Shown in pieces: positions 55,720 through 64,000 of a stretch of 64,000 bases of DNA (the stretch's first letter is position 1; each line of letters begins with the position of its first letter). The translations under genes were made by a program, and so were the position numbers. The stretch covers positions 6,938,186 to 7,002,185 of the forward strand of contig NC_088872.1 in assembly GCF_032884065.1 (NCBI RefSeq). Direction: 5' to 3'. The notes beneath the pieces were generated by a model. That model searched no databases, was not told the DNA's origin, and saw nothing but the letters and a program-made list of their open reading frames with translations. The DNA comes from Artemia franciscana (taxonomy: Eukaryota; Arthropoda; Branchiopoda; Anostraca; Artemiidae).

Positions 55720-57455
55720 ATAAAAAAAAATAGTTTTTTTAACTGAAAGTAAGGAGCGACATTAAAACTTAAAACGAACAGAAATTACTCCGTATATGAA
55801 ATGGGTTGTCCCCTCCGCAGTCCCACGCTCTTTACGCTAAAGTTTGACTCTTTGCCACAATTCTACTTTTTAAAACAATGAAAAACTTTAGCGTAAAGAG
55901 CGTGGGACTGCGGAGGGGACAACCCATTTCATATACGGAGTAATTTCTGTTCGTTTTAAGTTTTAATGTCGCTCCTTACTTTCAGTTAAAAAAACTATTT
56001 TTTTTTATTTAATTTCTGAACGTTTTTGAATTAATGCATGTTTGATTTTGGCTCTCCGCACATAAATTATTGAAATGAAATTAGTATATTAATTTTTTTT
56101 GGCTAAATGGCTTTCTCTTAGTTTTGATCAGACGATTTTGAGAAATAAGGGGTGGGGAAGGAGGCCTTGCTGCCCTCCAATTTTTCGGTTACTTAAAAAG
56201 GCTACTAGAACTTTTAATATTCAACGAACGTTTTTATTAGTAAAAAATATACGTAACTTAAGAATTAACTTACGTAACAAACTTTTATATTCTTATATTT
56301 TTATTATGTGTACGAGGGGGTTTGTACCCTCGTTAATACCTCGCTCTTTACACTAAATCGTAAGTTTTGTCCCAATTCTTTAAGAATGACCCCTGAATCA
56401 AAAAGGCCGTAGAATAAATAGTTGAAATCACTAAAAATATTTTAGCATCAAGAGCGAGGTATCTATCTCCTCCTAAATACCTCGCTCTTTATTCTAAAGT
56501 ATTTTTAGAACCCCTCGTATGCGTAATAATCTCTGTTCGTTTTAAATTTCAATGCTATTCCTTACTTTCATTTGAAAAAACGTTTTCATGTTTATTTTTT
56601 CACTGTTTTTTTTTATAGTAATGCTAGAAAATCCTGCGCCCTTTTCATTGAATTTTTCTTCCCCCGTGACATATTCCTCAAAGGAAAGATCCTCCCACAA
56701 AGCCCTCTCCCATCAACCCCACCCCCCAAACCAAAAAATCCCCATGAAAACGTCTGTACACTTCCCAATAACCGTTACTATATGTAAACACTGGTCAAAG
56801 TTTGTAACTTGCAGCCCCTCCCTCAGGGATTGTGGGGGAGTAAGTCATTCCCAAAGACATAGTTATTATGGTTTTCCACTATGCTGAACCAAATGGCTAT
56901 CTTAAAATTTTAATCTGTTGACTTTTGGAAAAAAATGAGCATGGGAGGGGGCCTATTTGCCCTCCAATTTTTTGGTCACTTAAAAAGGGCACTAGAACTT
57001 TTCCTTTCCGTTAGAATGAGCCCTCTCGCGACATCCTAGGACCACTTGGTCGATAAGATGACCCCTGGGAAAAAACAAAAAAAAAAAAAAAACAAATAAA
57101 TAAACACGCACCCGTGATTTGTCTTCTGGCAAAAAATACAAAATTCCACATTTTTTAGATAGGAGCTTGAAATTTTTGCTATAGAGTTCTCTGATATACC
57201 GAATGTGATAGTGTGATTTTCGTTAAGATTCTATGACTTTTAATGGATGTTTCCCCCTTTTTTTTCCAAAATAGGGCAAATTTTCTCAGGCTCGTAACTT
57301 TTGATGACAAAGACTAAATTAATTGAAACTTAATATTTAGAATCAGCGTAAAAATTCGAATCTTTTGATGTATCCGTTTTTTAGAGTTTCGTTTACTATT
57401 GAACCGGGTCGCCCCTTACTACAGTTCCTTACCACGAACTGTTTGAAAAGAAAAT
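55720..57455 (+). mobile_element. Composite foldback element, copy B (full length)
   Basis: Starts with the large hairpin 55731-55998, then CTCTCCGCACATAAATTATT, CTAAATGGCTTTCTCTTAG (56103), the middle hairpin (TACCTCGCTCTTTACAC 56337 with AGCATCAAGAGCGAGGTA 56443), TTCATTTGAAAAAACGTTTT, the C-rich part, the shared core AAAGGGCACTAGAACTTTTC (56982), CTCGTAACTTTTGATGA (57290), and ends CTTACTACAGTTCCTTACCA and CGAACTGTTTGA (57417-57455), a terminal hairpin. It is the inverse-orientation counterpart of copy A. Non-coding. Confidence 0.85.
55731..55998. repeat. Large hairpin, arms of about 115 bp
   Basis: AACTGAAAGTAAGGAGCGAC (55740) to ACGCTCTTTACGCTAAAGTT pairs with the inverse sequence ending GTCGCTCCTTACTTTCAGTT (55970-55989). 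Arms are almost perfectly matched, while the arm sequence differs from the 35527-35791 hairpin by paired changes (GTCCCCTCCGCAGTCCCACG here). Confidence 0.93.
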
Positions 57456-57744
57456 AATTCGGTATTTCGGGGCTTCTGACATTATTACTCCTTTGCGGAA
57501 GTTAGGCTCAAAATTGAAAAAGGATTATAGTTTTTCTCTGGGCCCCTTCCACCTCTTAGTTCGTTTATTTTCCCGTTAGTTTTCACCTGTTTTCGCTTTA
57601 TAGTTGTGTTATCTCTTAGCAGTAGTTATGGTTGTGGTATATATGTTTTATCGCTCGTATAGTTGTGTTATTTTCAAATTATACTCCATAATAGAGAGGC
57701 TCCGAACACCCAGCATTGTATATTAAGCTCTTAATTTGACGTTT
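57456..57744. other. Spacer between two composite elements
   Basis: A repeated word TATAGTTGTGTTAT occurs at 57601 and 57658. No other feature. Confidence 0.4.
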
Positions 57745-58600
57745 TTTTCTAACGTGACCAGATTCGTCCTGCGCCCTTTTCATTGAATTTTTTTCCCCCA
57801 TGGAATATTTCTCCAAGGAAAGATCCTCCCACATTGCCCCCTCCCTCAACCCTACCCCCAAAACCAAAAAAATCCCCCTGAAAACGTCTGTACACTTTCC
57901 AATAACCATTATTATATGTAAAGACTGGTTGAAGTTTGTAACTTGCAACCCCTCCCCCAGGGACTGTGGGGGAGTAAGTCATCCCCAAAAACATAGTTAT
58001 TATGATTTTCGACTATGCTAAACAAAATGGCTATCTCAAAATTTTGATCCGTTGACTTTGGGAAAAAAATGAGCGTGGGAAGGGGCCTAGATGCCCTCCA
58101 ATTTTTTTGGTCACTTAAAAAGGGCACTAGAACTTTTCATTTCCGTTAGAATGAGCCCTCTTGCGACATTCTCGGACCACTTGGTCGATACGATGACCCC
58201 TGGGGAAAAAACAAAAAAACAAAAAAAAACAAACAAATAAACACGCACCCGTGATTTGTCTTCGGGCAAAAAATGCAAAATTCCACATTTTTATAGATAG
58301 GAGCTTGAAACTTCTACAGTAGGGTTCTCTGATACGCTGAATCTGATGGTTTCATTTTCGTCAAGATCCTACGACTTTTAGGGGGTGTTTCCCCCTATTT
58401 TCCTAAATAAAGCAAATTTTCTCAGGCTCGTAACTTTTGATGGCTAAGACTAAACTTGATGAAACTTATATATTTAAAATCAGCATTAAAATGCGATTCT
58501 TTTGATGTAGCTATTGATATCAAAATTCAATTTTTTAGAGTTTTGGTTACTATTGAGCCGGATCGCTCCTTACTACAGTTCGTTACCACGAACTGTTTGA
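57745..58600 (+). mobile_element. Composite foldback element, 3' half (copy C)
   Basis: Starts inside the element at CGTGACCAGATTCGTCCTGC and follows copy B from its C-rich part through AAAGGGCACTAGAACTTTTC (58117), CTCGTAACTTTTGATGG (58425) and GAGCCGGATCGCTCCTTACT to the terminal CAGTTCGTTACCACGAACTG hairpin (58577-58596). The terminal hairpin is perfect here, whereas it has a mismatch in copies A and B. The 5' half is absent. Confidence 0.85.
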
Positions 58601-58849
58601 TATTTGCCTGACCCAATATTATTGTTTGGATACATTTTTTTTTTTTTTTAATATTTGTAATCAACATAAAATCGATATAAGATCGGCTGATCATTCATAA
58701 CGACCATTAATTAACTGATCATTTTTCACCATTAATTAACATAATGTCCATTTCTAATACGAAAGTTGGGATCGCAATTCAGCCTAAAGAATCATATAAT
58801 CTGAGGAAGAATAGCTGCTTAGTTGTTTTTCCAATAATGTCCGGGACTG

Positions 58850-58923
58850 GGGGCTGAATAAGGATCGAACCCTGGGCCCCGTATTGCCTAGCAGAGCATC
58901 AATTCATTGTGCTACAGCAGGAT
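58850..58923 (-). mobile_element. tRNA-like SINE head
   Basis: On the minus strand: TGTAGCACAATGAATTGATG (A-box-like) followed about 35 bases later by GGGTTCGATCC (B box, 58862-58872). Acceptor-stem pairing is lacking. The body cannot be delimited. A further, weaker tRNA-like word pair is near 59440-59480. Confidence 0.5.
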
Positions 58924-60540
58924 TAGACTAGAGAAAAGAGATAAAAGCCCCCCTTTTAAGAGAAAACTGTGGCTTAAAGGTTATAATATGTAAGTCCCCC
59001 CTGAAACTTTAATACTGCAATCTCCTAAAGCTAATACCCAATGTCTACTTAGGAGATTGAAATACAGATCCTTTACTTAACCAATGTATTTTTGTTCTGA
59101 TATTTATTTTTTTTAGTTCAAGAGATATTCACTACGGATCTTTAGAGAAGCATATCGTGCTTTCGTTTGGGCCAATAGAACTCAAACAAAATTTTCTTCC
59201 CAGCTACAGTGCTCTATTTCTGATAGAGTATGAATAGTAGAAAATCAGAATACAAAAGGGCCAAGATACTCCCGAGTCATTCGTCACGAACAGGCATCAT
59301 TAATAGCCGAAGGGGTGATTACCAGGTCTTTAAAGGGTTTTTTTAAAGTCTTTAAAGGGGTTTTAATGGTTTTTAAAGAGTACACGTAGCAAGCCTGTCA
59401 CCCCGCCCAGCAGCAGCTGGAATAAAAGCCCATACCGTTTTGCCGAGCGGAGATCGATCCCTTGCACTACCACAGGTCCGACACTGTATGACTCAAGTCG
59501 AGTCCTCTCATACAGAAAAAGATTGTTATTACCCTTTTAACCTGGCAACTATACACCAAAATGAGGGCCAGATAACACTTTGGACTAGTAAAGTCTATAA
59601 CCTAAAGGTTCTCCGGCTTTGAGAAGTTCTTTATTTTCTAGGTGTCATATTATGCCTGAAATATAGAACGACTTTCCAGATGAACTAAAGTTAATCAATG
59701 AAGTGAGGGAGCTTGGTGCCTATTTGAAATGTGCATTTTTAGATAATCGCATAGGGTGATAGAAGAAGGGTATTAGTGTTTCTGATATGGGATAGGGTGA
59801 ACGTTTATGTTTGACTGAGACTGAATACTATATTTTTTCCCTTTTTGTTTGAATCGAGGAAGTTTAAATGGTTGTTTGGTTATATAGACGGGTTCTTGAT
59901 GGTTAGAGAGTTTTATTGGTTAGTAGGTCGGGGCTCATTTTTGGGATTGGAATGAAGGGTTGCAAACAGAAGAAGAGGGGACTTTTTTCTTATTTAGAAT
60001 CATTGTTAAACGTGATGTTGGTTTAGTTCCTGCTATATAAGGGGAGCCAAAACAACTTTTTGCTGCAGGAGTGATGGACTTGTGTCTTAAATTACTGATC
60101 GAGGACAACATTCTCTGACACGTCCATGGCTAAAAATGAGTTAAAACACCACTCAAGTTATGTTTAAGAGTCAGCTTAAGCTTTCCTAGCTGAAGAGTTG
60201 ACATATTCAATATTTCAATAGGAAAATTACAACAAGACCTGTATTCAATAAGACTGCCTGTATCATTTGATATCCTCAGCAACTGCTTCCCATCCTCTAG
60301 CGTGGAAGCAACCCTATATACATTAAAGTAAAGATCTTAAAGAACAGCCCTTATTACTAGCAACATATTCTACAAGGTTCTGGATATCCAATACAATCAT
60401 ATAGAGACATCCATTAATCATTGATGGCATCTATTCATACAGGGACATCCAATCAATCGATGGGATCTATGGACCTCGTAAATATATTAAGGAGAACAAG
60501 AGCGAAAAGGACAGACCTGATTTCATAAAAGCCCTTAAAG
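58924..60540. other. Upstream of the INO80D-like exons, no supported gene
   Basis: Contains a triplicated TCTTTAAAGGG word near 59327-59362 and ATCCAATCAATCGATGG-type words near 60395-60470. No recognised exon or element. Confidence 0.4.
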
Positions 60541-61029
60541 ACACAGTTTGTATGATTTGGCAGTCAATTGTTCAATATAAAGAAAAATTTACTTCCAAGC
60601 TTCAAAATGCCTCTCCTAAGACCTGGCAGAGAGTTGAAAAGAAGCCTTATCGTCATCTAAAGGAACCGCAATTCCTTCCCCATAAACAAGCGACTGGACT
60701 ATCGTCCAAGACCTGCAGGCAAAGATTGAAGCTCTTGCCATGGCGTTTGAAAAATTCTCAAATCTGGAAGACGAAGGTGAAGAAGTTCCTGATTTCCCTG
60801 ATTGAATCAATGCTCTCCTTGGTCATGTGAACTACTGAAATCCTAAGATCCTTCACATTTTACAGCGTCTTGATGTGACCAAATCCAAAGGCCCTAACAA
60901 TATACCTAATATTGTTTTGAAGACTCGCAGTGCTGCATTGGCTAGAGGTTTGTCATCGCTTTTTCGGCTGTGTTTTCCTCTCGATCCTTTCCACGCACAT
61001 GAAAATCTGTCTACGTCATTCCTATGCCT
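60541..61029 (+). mobile_element. LINE fragment, start of reverse transcriptase domain
   Basis: A broken frame, best followed from 60720, reads EALAMAFEKFSNLEDEGEEV and then LDVTKSKGPNNIPNIVLKTR and ALARGLSSLFRLCF, the start of a Jockey-like reverse transcriptase domain (the K-x-x-GPDNIP motif). Stops at 60806 and 60834 and a frameshift near 60640 inactivate it. It differs from the family that follows it. Confidence 0.75.
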
Positions 61030-61195
61030 AAGACTAAGTCACCAAGGCTAGGAATGAGTGAAGATGAAAAGGTGACGTTGGGTAACAAGATTGATCAGGT
61101 GGGCAGTTTCACTTACCTTGGAAGTATATCCTAGGCCGACCATCTAAGGCAATATGAAAAGCAGGTCGTCTCTGAATGGGCTGAGAAGAGGTGAT
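61030..61195 (+). mobile_element. LINE copy with a large internal deletion
   Basis: AAGACTAAGTCACCAAGGCT starts a frame with SRLGMSEDEKVTLG and a DQVGSFTYLGS segment, which then jumps at 61131 to the C-terminal LGRPSKAI segment. About 500 bases present in the next copy are missing. It abuts the next copy head-to-tail at AAGAAGACTAAGTCACTAAG. Confidence 0.7.
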
Positions 61196-61875
61196 AACAA
61201 AGAAGACTAAGTCACTAAGGCTAGAAATAAGTGAAGATGAACAGGTGACGTTTGGTAACGAAAAGATTGATCAGGTGGGCAGTTCCACTTACCTGGGAAG
61301 TATTATTAGTAAAGACGGTGGGAGCAGTGAAGATGTTAAAAGTGGAATAGCCAAGGCTCAGGGTTTTTTCACAGTTAAAAAAAAGTTTGGAAGAATAGTA
61401 AGATAAGTTTACGAACTAAGATTAGAATATTGGAAGGTACAGAGATGACAGCGGTTAAATTTGGCTCTGAAGCATGGGCGCTCCAAAAAGCAGATGAAGA
61501 TTTACTAGATGTTTTCCAGAGAAATTGCCTACAGATTGTTCTGGGTACCCGACTGACTGACCGTATTTCAAACAGTAGGCTGTACGAAAAATGTGGTTCA
61601 ATCCCGCTTTCTAGGGCTATAATGGAAGAAAGGTTAAGATGGCTAGGGAACATTCTGCGGACAGATTGCCAAAGATTGTCCTTGGCGGCCGACCGTCTAA
61701 GGCTAAACAGAAAGCAGGTTGTCATCGTCTGGGGTGGGAGGATATCAAAAAGAAAGATTTAAAGGAAATGGGAACTTCCTAGGAGGGGATGTAAAGAGGA
61801 AGGCTTTGAACAGATTGGGATGGAGGAGGAGAGTGCGGAGCTGTATTGGCCTCATATGGCTTGGTGCTGCGGAGA
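61196..61875 (+). mobile_element. LINE reverse transcriptase C-terminus, best-preserved copy
   Basis: 61191-61406 and 61430-61762 are two long frames separated by one short disruption: TKSKSLRL-type start, SSTYLGSIISKDGGSSEDVK, then KFGSEAWALQKADEDLLDVF, LQIVLGTRLTDRISNSRLYE and RLRWLGNILRTD, ending near WRRRVRSCIGLIWLGAAESC-like sequence at 61875. This is the thumb and C-terminal region of an endonuclease-reverse-transcriptase LINE found here at least four times. It is 5' truncated. Confidence 0.88.
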
Positions 61876-63639
61876 GTTGTCACTAGTACTAGTTTCTTCC
61901 CTTTTCTTCTCTTTTGCGCTTATATGTATTAGCAATTCCATACAACACTTCCAACATTACTGTATGCTTCAAAATTTAGAGCATTGTTATACAAGTACAA
62001 ATAATGCACATAACCCCCTCCCATTAAGGAGGATGAGGGAAGTGTTCATCTTACGACATAGTTGGAGATTTGACTCAACGTTCAAACACATAGAGTGCCT
62101 CACCATGATAGACAAAAAAAAAACTTTTCATCAATGAGTAAGTGAAGGGGTCATTTAACATCCCACAGATCCCATTCCGCTGTTTAAATACAGATATTTT
62201 GCATTCGGGCCTAATATTTACTGTCATAGTATCAATATTCACATTAAAAAACTAAATTCTGATAATAATTTATACATAAAATAATTTTATTTTTTTATGA
62301 TTATTTAAAATATGTAAAGTTTACACATTAAAACTTATTGTCAACGAAAATCTGTGGAGACCCAAGGAAGAACAGAAGATACTACACAAAAGAGAAGGAG
62401 GTGATCTGGACAAAAATTACACCGCATACTCAACGTATCTCAGAACCCAGTAACTAAGATTTCAAGTCTTAATTTTTTTTGTACTTTCCTCTATAATTTT
62501 GGTTTGAGTCATTTTTTTTTCTTTTTACTGAGGCGTTATTTACAAACCAGTGGTGGGGGGATCAAAAGGTATCGAAGAATCTAACCGTCAGAGTTCTAAA
62601 GCCCTTAAAAGTAACAACAATCAAGCTCTTTTGGCAGGGCCTAAGTACCATCAAGTGAAAGAGGCCATCCTGCTATTAAATGGTGTGATCATCCCTAAAC
62701 CTTTATGCAGTCCACACAAAATGAATGTTTGTTATTAGAGAACTTATGCAATAGGCCTAATACTAAGAATGATGCAATATTACATTGTAATAGTTATCCA
62801 CCTGTTAGGGAGGGATGTTACTATTTTGATTTTTTTGTGGAAAAGGTGACCTAAAAAAGCACATTTTAGGCCCAAATTGTCAAACTTTCTGTAAGAATTC
62901 ATTGGGTCAAAGTGAATGGAAAAATTTTCTCCCAGCAATCATTCATTCAGTAACACATTTGGACTAGGCGGAAACGGTAGTTATTCATTTGCATTGTTTA
63001 CTTTTTTTAAGCTGAAGCATTGTGATACAAAGTTCAATTTTAATATCAAGAGTAATGTCAAGGTTGGTGGGCGACAGCCTTCTCACGAGTGGGAGAAAGG
63101 AACGTAGGAATTTTCAAACAAAATAAAGAGTAAATGTATATCTTGAAACAAATAGGAAATATTCCGAATTTAAGGGGGTCCACGTCCCTCTAAACTTGCA
63201 ATAAAAATGTTCACTTCTTAATCCAAAAGCTAATCAAAACTGATTAAAATGAATAAATACTACTATTTTCATCCTAGAAGCTTCGAAAAGGACTCAGTGA
63301 ATAAAATACTTGTAAATACCAAATGGCTATATTTGTTGCACATACATTAAGGAAAGCATGGACTATACACAATGTTTTTTTTTATTTCTGCTTGTTTTCA
63401 TATTCTTTTTGGTCACAAATGTTTAACATAAATGGAAAGCTGGCTTTCCATTGAACTGGCTTTTGAATTTCCCTTCGCATCACTTTTTGTGAATAGCAGA
63501 AAACTACCAGACCACTACTTGCAAGCTAGCAAAAATTAGCAGTCATTGAGAAGTGAATCCAGGCCAATTCTTGGTCCCTTAGCCCCTAATTCAAATTATT
63601 GTCCTCAAGCTTTTAAAATTACCTGTAAATTCTAAACAG
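61876..63639. other. Right-hand intergenic or intronic DNA, no feature seen
   Basis: AT-rich DNA with T9 and A9 runs. The frame at 62550-62738 has no recognised content. If the INO80D-like gene continues to the right, this would be its intron. Confidence 0.35.
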
Positions 63640-63960
63640 CTAGGACATGCCATCCTATGAGATGGCTAGGTCTAAAATGATGGGTGACATATTGCTAAAG
63701 ACTGTCCTCCTAGGCCAACCATCCGAGGCAATACGAAAAGAAGGTCGTCCATGAATGGGCAGAGAAGAAGTGATAACAAAGCATTGAAAGGAAATTGGGA
63801 CTTCTTGGCAGGATGAAAAGAGAGAAGATTTGAATAAGTTGGGATGGAGGAGGAGCGTGCACAGCTGTATTGGCCTCAGGCGACATAGTGCTACAGTGAG
63901 TTGGTGTTATTAATAGCCTAGTAGTAGCGTGAATTTCTATGTAATTTCTCATAGAGCCTA
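63640..63960 (+). mobile_element. LINE 3' end of the same family
   Basis: Broken frames give RHAIL-RWLGLK, LLGQPSEAIRKEGRPWMGRE and LNKLGWRRSVHSCIGLR, matching the end of the copy at 61196-61875 and the 61131-61190 piece. It is truncated to about 320 bases. Confidence 0.75.
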
Positions 63961-64000
63961 CTGTTGCTTTCCTTACACGAATAGTATTTTCGGAAGCAAT

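Noticed and set aside
1-64000. CRISPR array, bacterial operon or prophage
   Set aside because: The arrays have no uniform repeat/unique-spacer pattern, and the window has introns, LINEs and poly(A) signals typical of an animal genome.
55344-64000. N-terminal exons of the INO80D-like gene with the first zinc module
   Set aside because: I looked on the minus strand for paired Cys/His motifs near splice sites and found none; they probably lie beyond the window.

Overview
The window is AT-rich nuclear DNA from an animal, most likely an invertebrate and probably an arthropod. Three lines of evidence support this: genes with introns and GT/AG splice sites, dense retroelement debris (non-LTR, Penelope-like, mariner, Helitron and SINE-like elements), and protein fragments that read as metazoan mitochondrial and chromatin genes. 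The mix of repeat families suggests a crustacean, possibly brine-shrimp-like, but that is an impression I could not test.

Three host genes can be read. At 9115-9336 (+) there is a one-exon gene for a COX14-like cytochrome c oxidase assembly protein. Thirty-nine bases downstream on the same strand starts methylmalonyl-CoA epimerase (MCEE), complete in three exons (9376-9563, 11318-11447, 20286-20489; 173 residues). On the minus strand, five exons (55064-55343, 51521-51755, 44848-45013, 36495-36671, 30090-30382) join with matching splice phases. They give the last 382 residues of a chromatin protein of the INO80D/KANSL2 family, with its second C3H-c3H zinc-binding module intact; the N-terminal exons lie outside the window or were not found. 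MCEE and the INO80D-like gene converge, with 9.6 kb between their stop codons.

Most of the rest is repeats. 0.6-6.3 kb holds degenerate tandem and inverted repeats. 7.3-8.3 kb is a minus-strand LINE endonuclease fragment. MCEE intron 2 (8.8 kb) holds a LINE reverse transcriptase remnant and a 1.8 kb element with long terminal inverted repeats around a ~200-bp tandem array. The interval between the genes holds a Penelope-like element with a GIY-YIG domain and a truncated composite foldback element. The introns of the INO80D-like gene hold a TIR element, a perfect 33-bp minisatellite, a composite foldback element, a mariner deletion derivative, a damaged LINE, several minisatellites, a SINE and a complete non-autonomous Helitron (49796-51363). 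From 55.7 kb to the right end there are two more composite foldback copies, another tRNA-like SINE and LINE fragments.

The most striking pattern is that tandem arrays repeatedly begin at exon edges of the host genes. The MCEE stop codon and poly(A) signal, the acceptor of the zinc-finger exon, the donors of two further exons and the 3' end of the last exon of the INO80D-like gene have each been copied into the adjacent non-coding DNA, leaving decoy splice sites or extra poly(A) signals. The second notable point is the COX14-MCEE spacing: an AATAAA overlaps the COX14 stop codon and a splice-acceptor-like sequence lies just before the MCEE start, as in an operon.
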